Of a stretch of DNA of 64,000 bases, positions 1-60,725 are shown one piece after another (the stretch's first letter is position 1; each line of letters starts with the position of its first letter). This DNA comes from Tubiluchus corallicola (Eukaryota > Priapulida > Priapulimorpha > Priapulimorphida > Tubiluchidae). Below the pieces are notes generated by a model. That model saw only the letters and a list, made by a program, of their open reading frames with translations. It was not told where the DNA came from and ran no database searches. The DNA lies in contig JAQGDQ010000122.1 of assembly GCA_030141605.1 (NCBI GenBank), positions 1 through 64,000 on the forward strand. Direction: 5' to 3'. A program made the translations under genes and the position numbers.

Positions 1-2500
1 ACAAAAAACACTCTTGATAAATAAAGCGTAAAAAAGTTCATCTTTTCATTTTATATCAATTACATGCCATCTTATTGCATACAGGGCTTTCATATAAAAA
101 ATTTAAACTTCCGCAATGACCATTAGACACACCCATTTTAACGGTAAGTCATTTAAAACAAGTTTGGAAAACAATGTAATCAGACCATCACATTGTTTGC
201 TAATTAGGCAAAAGTTTAAATTATTTTATCTTCTCAATAAGGTCAATGTGTTTTTTAATGAATAAGTGGTGACACTGGGATGGCGATACACTGCTGTTTA
301 CCAGTTGTCGTGAACATCTTAAATTATTAAAAATTATTTTTCCAATTACATAAATCTTTCAAACATGTAAGCGTAATACTAAGTAATACAAATATGTACG
401 GAAAATTTTTTGGAATCTACTTTAAAATTCCCTTTTCTTCCCCTTTAGATATTATCAAGATTTTTATAGATTACTTATAATAATAATAAATCTTTATTCA
501 AAAACCTGAATACAAAAAATATGCTTCTTTTTGCAGGTAAAGAGCAGGAAAAAAACACATGATTTTCTCTATGCTTCTATTGTTCACTAAATTGCACATT
601 TACCCACCATACTTTAGATTAAACCATTCTTTATTCTGATGTGTAGATTAATACAAGAGACTTTAATTGCTATTAAATGATGCAGATGTCATAGTACCCT
701 GAATGCGTTCATAATTAATAAGGAAAAATTGTTTTTAGTTCAACCGGGAAGATGCATTAAGTGCTTTTGTTAATTAAACCTAGCCCCTTGATTCTAATTG
801 TGTGAAACAAGCCACACGTTATGGTTTCATTAACTATTACATTATCGCCCAATTAAAAGCCGTTAAAACATAATCTAAAACTGCAGTGGCCATGAGAAGT
901 TAATGCTATGGATGAACCTTTGGAAATTCAAAAATTGTTAAACGCATAGCAAAAATTTTACAATCAACATTTGCCTAATTTCAGTTTTTTTTCACTACTT
1001 CTTTTCACTACTACTACTATTACTTTTTTCACTGGCTATCAAAAGTGCTTTAGCAGTATTATTGTTCATGATTTATCAATTAATTAGAATAGGGGGCACT
1101 TACTGTAAACACAATTATAAGATATAAGACATATTTATTTCACATATGTGATAGAAAACAAATTAGCCACTAATGAAACATTTTTATAGAAAAAAATGTG
1201 TGAGGGCAGTGTACGACTATAGGAGTCCTAAAAACACTGCCCTTAATTCAGTTTTGCTGGCTCGGCTCAACGTAAAACAGGTCATCATTAGAAAAATAAT
1301 ATTAGTATATTTTTATAGGCCCATTATAAAATTCAACTGCATGTTAATCGATATGAATAATCTTTGGAAAAAGATGGATTATAATGGTGGGTAAGTCAAA
1401 TTATGTTCTGAGATCAGTAAACTCAATCACAAAGGTGATTAGCCCATAAGCCCTGTAAACCATATAAGATGTAATAGTGATAAACACATCATCAAACTAA
1501 CATATGTATGTACAAATATATAATAATGTAAACAACTATATTAATTTTTATTTTAATTCATTTTCAATTTCAAACAGTTTATTTCACATGCATTACATAA
1601 CGTAACACTAGCACAGTTTAAAAGCATCCACACTCGTGACGCTGTAATTATTAAAAATTTTGTTAATTGTACAACACTGGTACCAAAGCATCTAATGAAA
1701 CGTCTGATTCAGCTTATTAGTAGTTATAGACTTGACAAATTAACGAAAAAATACATGATAAAGTGTGTTTATCAACAACAATGCTCTATAGTGACTATAC
1801 AGTCTGACGCAATGTTCAAACTAATAACGGGATGGATCAACACAAACACTGGCCAAATAACAGCGCCATCTAGTACAAAAGTTTTACAACCAATACTGCT
1901 AGTTCAAAAATCATATAAATAGAGTTAAAATAGCCATGGCAGGCAGGATCCAACAAACTTTGTGATGCAAAACTGGGTTATCTCATTCGAACAATCGTGT
2001 CGCGTGCCCAATTTTATTAACGCATTTTCCACCATTCGCCTCAATGAAATTGAAGCCTCCAACACGATGCCATAAACGATCAAAGTAAAACTATTTACGA
2101 GGCAAAACTTGTCGGTCAACCCAATGATGTGATTTTATTGCTTTCTCTAATAACTTTCCTGCATTATCAATTTGCAAGGAAAATAATTACTCTCGAGGAA
2201 TAATTGTATAATAAAGAAATTTCCTTTGTGGCTTTTACTGTCTTTAGCGTATGTACTATCATCATTCATTACCAAAAAAAAAACAGAAAAATCATTGAGA
2301 TGATAAGTAGTTTTACTTTTAGTTTTTTTTTTGCATTTTTTAATCTTCACAAAGTAATGCTTAAATAAATGTCTTGGCATATTATGTCATGCATTCATTT
2401 TTAGTAGCGCAATTATTATTAGTGTTAGCTTGAAAGAGTTTTTACCATTCCCTATCAATTTAACACTTGCATTTTACAGTTGCTCATTGAACAGACACAA
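1..2500. other. Non-coding stretch left of ninjurin
   Basis: AT-rich sequence. Only short open frames of under 80 codons are present, none with recognisable protein character. No DOCK or ninjurin coding exon was recognised on either strand. An AATAATAATAAA-like stretch near 480 may be the end of an old retroelement, but this is weak. Confidence 0.5.
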
Positions 2501-2614
2501 TTAACACTAATGGCACTTACATTTATAACAATACAGGTAAGTATACAACACATAAACAACCAATAACATGTAGGGTATATATGTATATATATATATATCC
2601 TGCTTTTGGCAGCC

Positions 2615-2680
2615 GCTACATTTGAACGCAAGACTGCGTGGTTGCAATCCGAAATGTAACCACTAGGCCACCCAGTCCAG
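2615..2680 (-). mobile_element. tRNA-derived SINE head
   Basis: On the minus strand an A-box-like TGGCCTAGTGG (2660-2670) is followed by a B-box-like GTTCAAATG (2619-2627), the spacing of a pol III promoter. The arms do not fold into a full tRNA, so this is a SINE head rather than a tRNA gene. It is followed on its 3' side by an AT microsatellite at 2577-2598. Confidence 0.55.
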
Positions 2681-2859
2681 GACAATGTGCATAAGGATAA
2701 CAAGGGCTGGGGTGGGGTTATGCACAATTCTAATCATACAAGAGCACAGTTCCTGAAAATCCAGGATCTACATGTGAATGCTAGCAGAACTTATTACAAG
2801 ATTTTTTATAATGAAAAAAATTCAGCTTAATCCATAAAACTATGCTGTCATTATTAATA

Positions 2860-3137
2860 CAGGGTGTTTCACAAGAAACACGGCACAGAAATACGCTAAC
2901 ATGGTTTTACTGGACATGTAAAAAAACCTAGGATGGTAAGAAAATTTGAATTATGCAAATAGAATAAAACCTTTATGTCACCTATGATGTCATAATTGTA
3001 TTTTCATGTCATTATGATGTCATAATTGTATTTCATGTCATTATGATGTCATAATGCAATCAGTCCATAGTAACGTATTTTTTATGATCTGATTAGCATA
3101 TTTCACTATATTGGCACATTTCTACTGAAACACCCTG
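2860..3137. mobile_element. Mariner-type MITE with TA duplication
   Basis: The element has inverted ends: CAGGGTGTTTCA at the left and its reverse complement at the right, each flanked by TA (2858-2859 and 3138-3139). The interior carries a short tandem repeat containing ATGATGTCATAAT. There is no transposase ORF, so it is non-autonomous. The TIR sequence and TA target are typical of Tc1/mariner elements. Confidence 0.85.
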
Positions 3138-3504
3138 TATAAAGATTCTTTCATTTCTGTTTTACAGCTACCATTATAATAATTGTTAGCTTAAAACGTC
3201 CCGTAATTAATATTCAAACGGTTTTATTGCTAATCCATCGCGTTCCATATTCAAAGGAAGAACAGTCATCGTGACTGGGTCTATTTGAATTACGCAAAGT
3301 CATGTGGACACAGCACTAGAAAGATTAAGAGCCATGCATCAATGTAAACTAAACTTGATGGTTACTGAGTGAGAACAGTAGCTCATCAAATTCTACAGTC
3401 TCAAAAGTCAATGTAATAACACAAGGCTATTAGTCTCACAAAAAAGCAGCAAGTAAACTAGAATGAGGGCACTCAAGAGAGATGCAGATGCATGCACCCC
3501 CCAA

Positions 3505-3628
3505 AGGAAGACACTTTTAGGTCTTGTGACTCTGAGCTTTAGCTTTTCGAAAAAGTGAAGAGTTTACAGCCCTGTGCCAAGTTTGGAGAGTTTAGATTAG
3601 TATGATTTTTTTAAATTTTCTGACCTTG

Positions 3629-3694
<66 letters not shown>

Positions 3695-3985
3695 TTGTGT
3701 GTGTGTGTGTGTGTGTGTGAACTTCAACCACTACAAGGATTTTACAAGTATTTTTTATTTTGTGACCTTGACCTTTGACCTTTTGAGCTAAAAATCAATG
3801 GGCTTCCACCCCTTGTCTAAATCTATCCTTATACAAAGTGGTCATAGTTTCATCTGCTTCATTTTTATGGTGTGGAAAAACAGACAGACAAACAGATACA
3901 CACATATTTCCAAAAACATACCACTTTTCGAGCTGCCATACGACCTTAAGACATGAACCACATGAACCAACCAAATGCATTTTTA
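3505..3985. repeat. Dispersed repeat with (GT)n core
   Basis: A (GT)n tract at 3634-3719 lies inside a stretch containing TGACCTTGACCTTTGACC (about 3763-3781) and an AGACAGACAAACAGA tail. This layout looks like a dispersed invertebrate repeat rather than a unique sequence; family assignment is from memory only. Short ORFs over it on both strands are not credible genes. Confidence 0.45.
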
Positions 3986-4212
3986 GGTCTTACCTAATGT
4001 TAACAATGCTAAGCAATAGTGTGCAGGTTACATGTAACACTAACTAATATGTGGAGATCACACTTAAAGTTAGCGGGTTTTCTATAAGGCTCACTTTACC
4101 CTAACCTACTGTGTTTTCAAACATCTAATGTTGACACAACCATATTTTACATCACACTCAATGTTCCAAATGTCATTTAGGAAACACTGTACATATGTCA
4201 ATTATTTTTCAG

Positions 4213-4338
4213 GACACGAATGACCCGGAAGTCGTGGTCAAACCGGTCAAAAAACTTGACATGAACAGTTACGCAACTCGGAAAACTATAGCCATGGGGA
4301 TCCTGGACATTGCTCTACTTGTTGCGAACATAGAAAAG
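4213..4338 (+). CDS. NINJ: Ninjurin coding exon, amphipathic helix
   Basis: This exon spans 126 nt, phase 0 on both sides. Peptide ends LDIALLVANIEK and continues directly into AKAIIQSGP of the next exon. Acceptor TTTTTCAG and donor GTAAAA. Confidence 0.9.
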
Positions 4339-6934
4339 GTAAAACCCTGTGTACGTGTCAGGTTTCCTTTTTCCTTCTTTCTTCTTTTTTCTACTGTTCT
4401 AAATACATTTCTGCTGTAAACTTGAATCACTAGAGAAAACTAGTCCGGAATACGAAGTATTAGGTTACTAACTCACTGTTTTTTCTGCTCAACTGCCTGG
4501 ATAGGTCATTTAAAACGCATTTACTATTGTCACGGAATCCATTTTTCATGAATACGTCATTTAAAACATCATTTATTGTTGAAATGGAATCCATTCTTCG
4601 TAAAAAAAATTTTATGTAACTCTTTTGTAGTGCCACAAAAGTAAAACTAATAAAAACATATTAAATAAAGACTAACAACAATGTCACAGCAAAGCAAATC
4701 TCTTTATAGAGTTACTTCACAAACGAGTAACCCACTAACAAGTAACTCACTCACGACATTCATTCTCTAAAACATAAAAAACTGAAGTGTATCAACCTAC
4801 TATTTAAGATTTCTAAATGCTTCTACATTTTCTGGATAAATTTATCCTGGTTACTACAGGAAAATGTTGTTAGTAAAAAAAGAGAACATAACAGTTCCTT
4901 GCAAATTTACTAAGGAATCATAAGGGTTCACAGAAGAAGCACTTTTTTTTTCAAACTTCATAAGAAAATAACAAATTATTCATTTCACTTTCAAACCCCA
5001 GATCTTATCGAAAACGAGGACCTATTTATTAGTTTTTTTTTAAAAAACATGCACCATTTTAACTGTAATGGCAGAAAATGACAAAGTAAAGAAGTTTTAT
5101 AGGAATGTAAACAATACAATGAAAACTGATCATTAATATCTATTTTATACGCAGATATTTTTTTCAGTGTGACTTTATTAACGAAAATGCAATCATTCTT
5201 CCGTCCTGCCACAGACTTAAAAGTAAATTATTCATACTACTTCTACAATTCTATTATGTACAAGTTGTCGGTTTATTCATGCAGAAATGGTCTATCGTAT
5301 CTGTATTTCCGTGTCGTTTTAATCTACAATTGAAATCTTCTTGTGTCTTTCTAAAATCTAAAACTTTTTTTCTGTTACGTCATCTTGCTATTTCCGACCT
5401 CCGTAATTTTGTCTCTGACGTGAATGTCACTATACTACGCACGTGTGCCTACTATCCAGCATGCAATCAATGCTTCCTCTGCAAAATGTTCTCTTTGTCT
5501 TCTTCGTACTAAAATTTTTAACTTTGACATGCAGTAATGTCCCAAAAACCCAAAACATCGACGACGAATACGGCGGCCATTTAATACAGCTCCTCCTGGT
5601 GAAAGAATGCAGAGGTAACGATGTTAACTTCACTTTAAAATCAACATCTGGTATACGTAAAGTAAACTTAGTAATTACACTTTCTATAAAAATGTGTTAT
5701 ATAAGGAAATTTCAGCATTAGTTAACATTGTGGAAAGTCTTAGGCTAAAGAGTACAGTATAGTAATATAGCTCTATTCTACATCTATAGTACTATACTCT
5801 TTGCATTAGCTATTGTTAAACTGCTATAACCATCACCCAACAATGGCTGATACGTTGTAACATCAACCAGCTCATGTAAGTTATACTTGGCATAGAATAT
5901 GTTTTGTACAGTTTCATAAAGCAGTGTTACGTTTATTGATATGATATCATAATTTTTCTTGTAATGAAATCAAGCTAACACGTAGCGGCATAGTGGCTAC
6001 TATCCAATAGACTAAAACACTGTATTTTGTTTTCTTTCATAATCTTCACATGCAAATAATTTTATGATTGTTGTCATTTCAGCAGAATATGTACCTAAAA
6101 TTGTCATTTCGAGCAAAGCTTTGTGAAGGGACCCTATAAGCTGTGCATTATGTATTTAAGAAAAACTGTGCTAAGCCATCTATGTTGTACATTGTATGCA
6201 AGAAATATATGTAAAATTGCATATACTATGTATATAAATTGTATGTAAAATATACATATAAAATTGTATATACTGTGCATATAAATTGTTTTATGGAAAA
6301 TTTTACTTACTGTTGATATAAATGATATATTTTATGCATTGAACAAGATGCTGACATTTTATGTAATTACTTTGCCATCTATTGTATATTTATTTTTCCA
6401 GGGTGATGCTTTATTTTATGCTGCCATCTATTGTGTATTTAAATTTCTAATCTTATGCTTTGTCTAATGCTGCCATCTAATGTGCATTTAAATTTCTATT
6501 CTAATGCTATGCTTAATGCTGTCATCTATTATATGATTAAATTTCAATTTCGATGCTGTACTTAATGCTGCCATCTAGGGTGCATTTAAATTTCTACTTT
6601 GACACTTTTCTTAGTGCTGCCATCTAGTGTGCACTTGAGTTTCTATTTTGACGCTTTTCTTAATGCTGCCATCTATTGTACATTCTAGGCTAAAGCCATC
6701 ATCCAGTCAGGACCAAACAAGCAACAGTTCTACTATTTCATAATCACGTTGCTGGTCCTGATCATCATCATCCAGATCGCTCTCGCTTTCCTCCTCCTCT
6801 TCGTCGGCAAGATCAACCTGAACGTGAGGCTGAAGCACAGACAACTCGACCTGTGGAACAACGTTGGCATCATGCTCATCGTCCTCATCACCGTCATGGA
6901 AATCTTTGCATGCTCCTTCGGCAGCGCAAAGTGA
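4213..6934 (+). CDS. NINJ: Ninjurin, 3' two coding exons (partial)
   Basis: Ninjurins are small membrane proteins; vertebrate NINJ1 oligomerises to rupture the plasma membrane in lytic cell death and also acts in adhesion. Coding exons are 4213-4338 (42 codons) and 6689-6934 (81 codons plus TGA); both junctions are phase 0, with CAG before the first and AAG|GTAAAA after it. The first exon gives the amphipathic helix (SYATRKTIAMGILDIALLVA), matching the family signature YATKKS..LDIALLMAN. The second gives two membrane segments (FYYFIITLLVLIIIIQIALA and GIMLIVLITVMEIFACSF) separated by the conserved KHRQLDLWNN. The 123 residues seen compare with about 150 in vertebrates, so only the disordered N-terminus is missing. 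A nine-codon candidate first exon at 2510-2536 (MALTFITIQ then GTAAGT, phase 0) fits but is weakly supported. NINJ1 versus NINJ2 type cannot be decided. Confidence 0.92.
6374..6688. repeat. 49-bp tandem repeat abutting ninjurin exon
   Basis: The motif GCCATCTA (or GTCATCTA) recurs at 6374, 6423, 6472, 6521, 6570, 6619 and 6668, exactly 49 bp apart. Units read roughly TGCTGCCATCTATTGTGCAT then TTAAATTTCT. The last unit is cut off after about 20 bp, and its TTCTAG end is the splice acceptor of the ninjurin last exon. Confidence 0.9.
6689..6934 (+). CDS. NINJ: Ninjurin terminal coding exon, two TM helices
   Basis: This exon encodes 81 residues and a TGA stop. It is higher in GC than its surroundings. 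The opposite strand is also open here, but that is a shadow of strong codon constraint. Confidence 0.92.
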   Translation, partial: AKAIIQSGPNKQQFYYFIITLLVLIIIIQIALAFLLLFVGKINLNVRLKHRQLDLWNNVGIMLIVLITVMEIFACSFGSAK

Positions 6935-8393
6935 CAAACGGGACACCACCTGTACGTTAGAACTGTGAATGTCAACGACGAGTTCTTGTTGCCGTAGCAA
7001 CCGTCATCCATTGCACTGCCAAAGTCTGTCATAATAACTTGAGTACACCAGCAAGCAAATTCTTTAAATGTCATATACGTAGTTCCTTTAATATGTGCAA
7101 AGTGATAACTCTCAATATAAATAACACCACCTAGCCAACAAAAAATCAATATTTTTGTTTGATCAGAATGTTGGAGCTGGATCTCAAGTAATGGTGGTGA
7201 ATTTTGGGTAGTGGGGTTGGTGGCATTATTTATACTGAGAAAAACCAGAGATTATCACAAATATTTTTATTAAGAGACAAAACTTTGCAATTTACATTAT
7301 TTTAATGGCGCCTTATTTAAAGGAACTACGACGTAGTTTGCCGAAACGTAACAAGTAAAACCTTTTTGTTCCTTTAATGTTCATGTATATTTCCTTTAAT
7401 GTTTCAGTCTATTTTTAATAAGTGTTTTATGTTTATAGTTTATAAGTTATGTCTACCTCTCTGCTTTAGTACTCAAATAGTTCAATAGTTTATAATACAT
7501 CAGCAAGGCTTAAAAAGTACATGAAAATTTTAACAGTCCAGTAGTTTCGATAATCACTGTCATTTAATGGAATTATGCAAGAATATCATAAAGGAGGAAA
7601 CGTCTGTTCTTTAGCTAAATAATAATCAATAATGATTTTCTTTAATTTTTTAATGTAATGAACAAAATTATGCATACAGGTGGTAATGAAAGTCATGATC
7701 ATGATAATTAATTTCAGTTATACAGTATATGCATTTATTTGAGTGCAATGATAACGATTATTTTTTACGTAATTATATGTTAGAAGGTAGTGATAGTCGA
7801 AGAACTGTGCGATTGTTTTTGTTTATTTATTTTCCGATTTATTTATTTTGCTAACTAACTCTGGAGTAATTTGTATATTTATTGTAGACGTGATTGTACA
7901 TGTATATTGTTTGAATATTTATCTATTTTTAACAGTTCATTGTACGGCACTTTTAGCATAATAAGACTGCATAACATGTAAGCATATGAACTTTGAGGCC
8001 CCATTTTATGACATATTTTACTTTGCTTAGGTCCATTTGTGCCTCAGTTATTAAATGTAAGTTATCACGCTATATTTCTGTGTTATGCCCGTGTAATATA
8101 ATTGTGTGGCTATTGTTGAGAAAAGTTTTTTGCTTACGCTGACTTTTGTCAACATTCTTGCTACTCTATTAGTCCCAAACTACAATGAAACTAGTCCATG
8201 TGATTATTTATTTATGAATTTAGAAGTCAGAAAAACATAACTATATGACTGTTGGTTGTTTATGTGCGTGTGCATGTGTGTGGTTTTATATTCGCTGTAA
8301 CAGGAAATGGGAAATTAGTTGACATCTTGTCAACTTTTGCTTTCTTTATAGTTCAATTGTTTTGTTTGGACGAGTAAATGTAAATGAAATAAA
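6935..8393 (+). other. Probable ninjurin 3' UTR
   Basis: The sequence after the stop is AT-rich and without coding potential. The first convincing polyadenylation signal in a good context, AATAAA at 8388-8393, would give a 3' UTR of about 1.45 kb. A GCCGAAACGT-containing fragment near 7315-7375 resembles retroelement 3' ends. Transcript extent is inferred. Confidence 0.4.
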
Positions 8394-9140
8394 GATCGTA
8401 CAATAAATTCAACTTAATGTGACTTTGATTTTGCAACGCACATGTGTATATGATGTACAGTCATTGTTAAATGATTGTTTCAGCTAAAATAGTTCTTTAG
8501 GAACAAGCCGGAATTCAGCACTCCAACAAGAGGCAGAGTCTACTCAATGAGATGTATGCCGTGTGACCGAAACCGGACTCTAAGGCTATCCCTCTAATAT
8601 CAGCCACTGAACTGGAGACTGGTTAACCATGTTAGGATATATCATATACATGTAGACTAAACAACTAAACTATTACTGTGTTTGAATTTCGAATATGAAT
8701 TGCGGATCACCATTGAAACTTCATGATAGACAGAAAACGACAACAAAATTTGCCAAGGAACATATGATCACAGTGATTACAGACATCTTAATGAGCAAAA
8801 GAACACACTTGTAAAACAAAATGCTGTGCCACAATAGAAGCAACCTTTCACCTATAACTAGTAACTAATTTATGCACTAATGCCAGTTAAAAAAATGCAG
8901 GAAAATCAAAATGAAGCAAAGATCAAAACCATCTAGGAAATAGTTAAACTCTGACACCAAGGCCACAAGTCGATATTGAGATCTTTCAGATTATTAAATT
9001 CTCATTCATGCAACAGTTTGAATGGAATTTTTCACAGCTGCAGATAAATGCATTTTAAATTAAACTAAATCAAAATCAGATCTTAATTGTATAACATGTA
9101 ACGAATCCAGGTAAAAGAGTAAGGGAAAAGCCACAGGAAA
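8394..9140. other. Stretch without recognised gene
   Basis: No exon of DOCK or any other family was recognised on either strand. CG-containing blocks near 8500-8620 may be an old repeat. Confidence 0.4.
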
Positions 9141-9146
9141 AAAGAA

Positions 9147-9222
9147 ATAACCCTAACAGTAACAGTAATCTAAGCCCTAACAACTAACCCATAACCCTAA
9201 ATCCTTAACACTAACCATAAGT
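9147..9222 (+). repeat. Degenerate telomere-like CCCTAA tract
   Basis: AACCCTAA, GCCCTAA, AACCCATAACCCTAA and related variants occur over about 75 bp. They resemble decayed animal telomere repeat (TTAGGG)n, but the units are irregular. Confidence 0.4.
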
Positions 9223-9419
9223 AACATTAACTGTAAGATAATGAACAAAAGCTGATTTTTTTTCACATATATGTAATGCCATCAAACCTAAATAGGGTTG
9301 TCAATATGCACACATCGTGCAACACCATTTAATAAATGATTTAATTAAAATACTTTCTCTTTTATTACTTTAATTGTTTAGGATACTTGAGTAAATTAAT
9401 ACTGACTCGAATGTTTTTG

Positions 9420-11490
9420 TTTGACTTTCTTTCGTAGCCAAAATTGTGATTTTTTCCGCCCCGAAAATTGTTTCCTGTGATTTTAATAGCGGCCACTATA
9501 AAATAATTGAGATTTTTTCCTGTGATTTCATTACCAGCCACTGTAAATTAACTCTGACTTTTTCCTAGTCAAAATTGAGACTTTTTCCTGTGATTTCATT
9601 ACCAGCCACTGTAAATTAACTCTGACTTTTTCCTAGTCAAAATTGTGACTTTTTCCTGTGATTTCATTACCAGCCACTGTAAATTAACTCTGACTTTTGC
9701 CTAGTCAAAACTGTGACTTTTTCCTGTGATTTCATTACCAGCCACTGTAAATTAACTCTGACTTTTTGCTAGTCAAAATTGAGACTTTTTCCTGTGATTT
9801 CATTACCGGCCACTGTAAATTAACTCTGACTTTTTGCTAGTCAAAATTGTGACTTTTTCCTGTGATTTCATTACCAGCCACTGTAAATTAACTCTGACTT
9901 TTTCCTAGTCAAAATTGAGACTTTTTCCTGTGATTTCATTACCAGCCACTGTAAATTAACTCTGACTTTTGCCTAGTCAAAACTGTGACTTTTTCCTGTA
10001 ATTTCATTACCAGCCACTGTAAATTAACTCTGACTTTTTCCTAGTCAAAATTGAGACTTTTTCCTGTGATTTCATTACCAGCCACTGTAAATTAACTCTG
10101 ACTATTTCCTAGTCAAAATTGTGACTTTTTCCTGTGATTTCATTACCAGCCACTGTAAATTAACTCTGACTTTTTCCTAGTCAAAATTGTGACTTTTTCC
10201 TGTGATTTCATTACCAGCCACTGTAAATTAACTCTGACTTTTTCCTAGTCAAAATTGTGACTTTTTCCTGTGATTTCATTACCAGCCACTGTAAATTAAC
10301 TCTGACTTTTTCCTAGTCAAAATTGAGACTTTTTCCTGTGATTTCATTACCAGCCACTGTAAATTAACTCTGACTTTTGCCTAGTCAAAACTGTGACTTT
10401 TTCCTGTGATTTCATTACCAGCCACTGTAAATTAACTCTGACTTTTGCCTAGTCAAAACTGTGACTTTTTCCTGTAATTTCATTACCAGCCACTGTAAAT
10501 TAACTCTGACTATTTCCTAGTCAAAATTGAGACTTTTTCCTGTGATTTCATTACCAGCCACTGTAAATTAACTCTGACTTTTTCCTAGTCAAAATTGTGA
10601 CTTTTTCCTGTGATTTCATTACCAGCCACTGTAAATTAACTCTGACTTTTTCCTAGTCAAAATTGTGACTTTTTCCTGTGATTTCATTACCAGCCACTGT
10701 AAATTAACTCTGACTTTTTCCTAGTCAAAATTGAGACTTTTTCCTGTGATTTCATTACCAGCCACTGTAAATTAACTCTGACTTTTGCCTAGTCAAAACT
10801 GTGACTTTTTCCTGTGATTTCATTACCAGCCACTGTAAATTAACTCTGACTTTTGCCTAGTCAAAACTGTGACTTTTTCCTGTAATTTCATTACCAGCCA
10901 CTGTAAATTAACTCTGACTTTTTCCTAGTCAAAATTGAGACTTTTTCCTGTGATTTCATTACCAGCCACTGTAAATTAACTCTGACTATTTCCTAGTCAA
11001 AATTGTGACTTTTTCCTGTGATTTCATTACCAGCCACTGTAAATTAACTCTGACTTTTTCCTAGTCAAAATTGTGACTTTTTCCTGTGATTTCATTACCA
11101 GCCACTGTAAATTAACTCTGACTTTTTCCTAGTCAAAATTGTGACTTTTTCCTGTGATTTCATTACCAGCCACTGTAAATTAACTCTGACTTTTTCCTAG
11201 TCAAAATTGTGACTTTTTCCTGTGATTTCATTACCAGCCACTGTAAATTAACTCTGACTTTTTCCTAGTCAAAATTGTGACTTTTTCCTGTGATTTCATT
11301 ACCAGCCATGTAAATTAATCTGACTTTTTCCTAGTCAAAATTGTGACTTTTTCCTGTGATTTCATTACCAGCCACTGTAAATTAACTCTGACTTTTTCCT
11401 AGTCAAAATTGTGACTTTTTCCTGTGATTTCATTACCAGCCACTGTAAATTAACTCTGACTTTTTCCTAGTCAAAATTGTGACTTTTCAA
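9420..11490. repeat. 68-bp satellite array, about 29 units
   Basis: The unit runs from GACTTTTTCCTGTGATTTCA through ACCAGCCACTGTAAATTAAC to TCTGACTTTTTCCTAGTCAA and AATTGT. Its period is exactly 68 bp (for example TGTGATTTCA at 10201 and 11221, fifteen units apart). The unit contains an internal near-duplication of GACTTTTTCC. Variants recur in order: GAGACT for GTGACT, TTTTGCC with AAAACTG, CCTGTAATTT, and GACTATTTCC. Units at both ends are more diverged (from 9420, and one with small deletions at 11305-11330). Confidence 0.97.
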
Positions 11491-11698
11491 TGACATTTTC
11501 CTGTGGCTCTATTATGGTCACCCATGTAATTCCCATATTATTCACTAATCATCTTCTGAAGAAGACTGCATTTCACTGTACCCATGAATCAACTGATTAA
11601 CTTACATACACAGAACGCAGCGCACTAACGAGCAGAGACATGCAGCCAGCAACAGGAGAAGAGATGATAAATGACACAACGAAGTTAGAACGTCTTAC

Positions 11699-60725
<49,027 letters not shown>

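Noticed and set aside
5443-5721. 92-codon plus-strand ORF with a hydrophobic start
   Set aside because: It resembles a signal peptide followed by a short tail, but no family is recognised and it sits inside the ninjurin intron; treated as chance.
6707-7149. Two minus-strand ORFs over the ninjurin exon
   Set aside because: Antisense shadows of a GC-richer coding exon; the plus strand gives an unmistakable ninjurin sequence.
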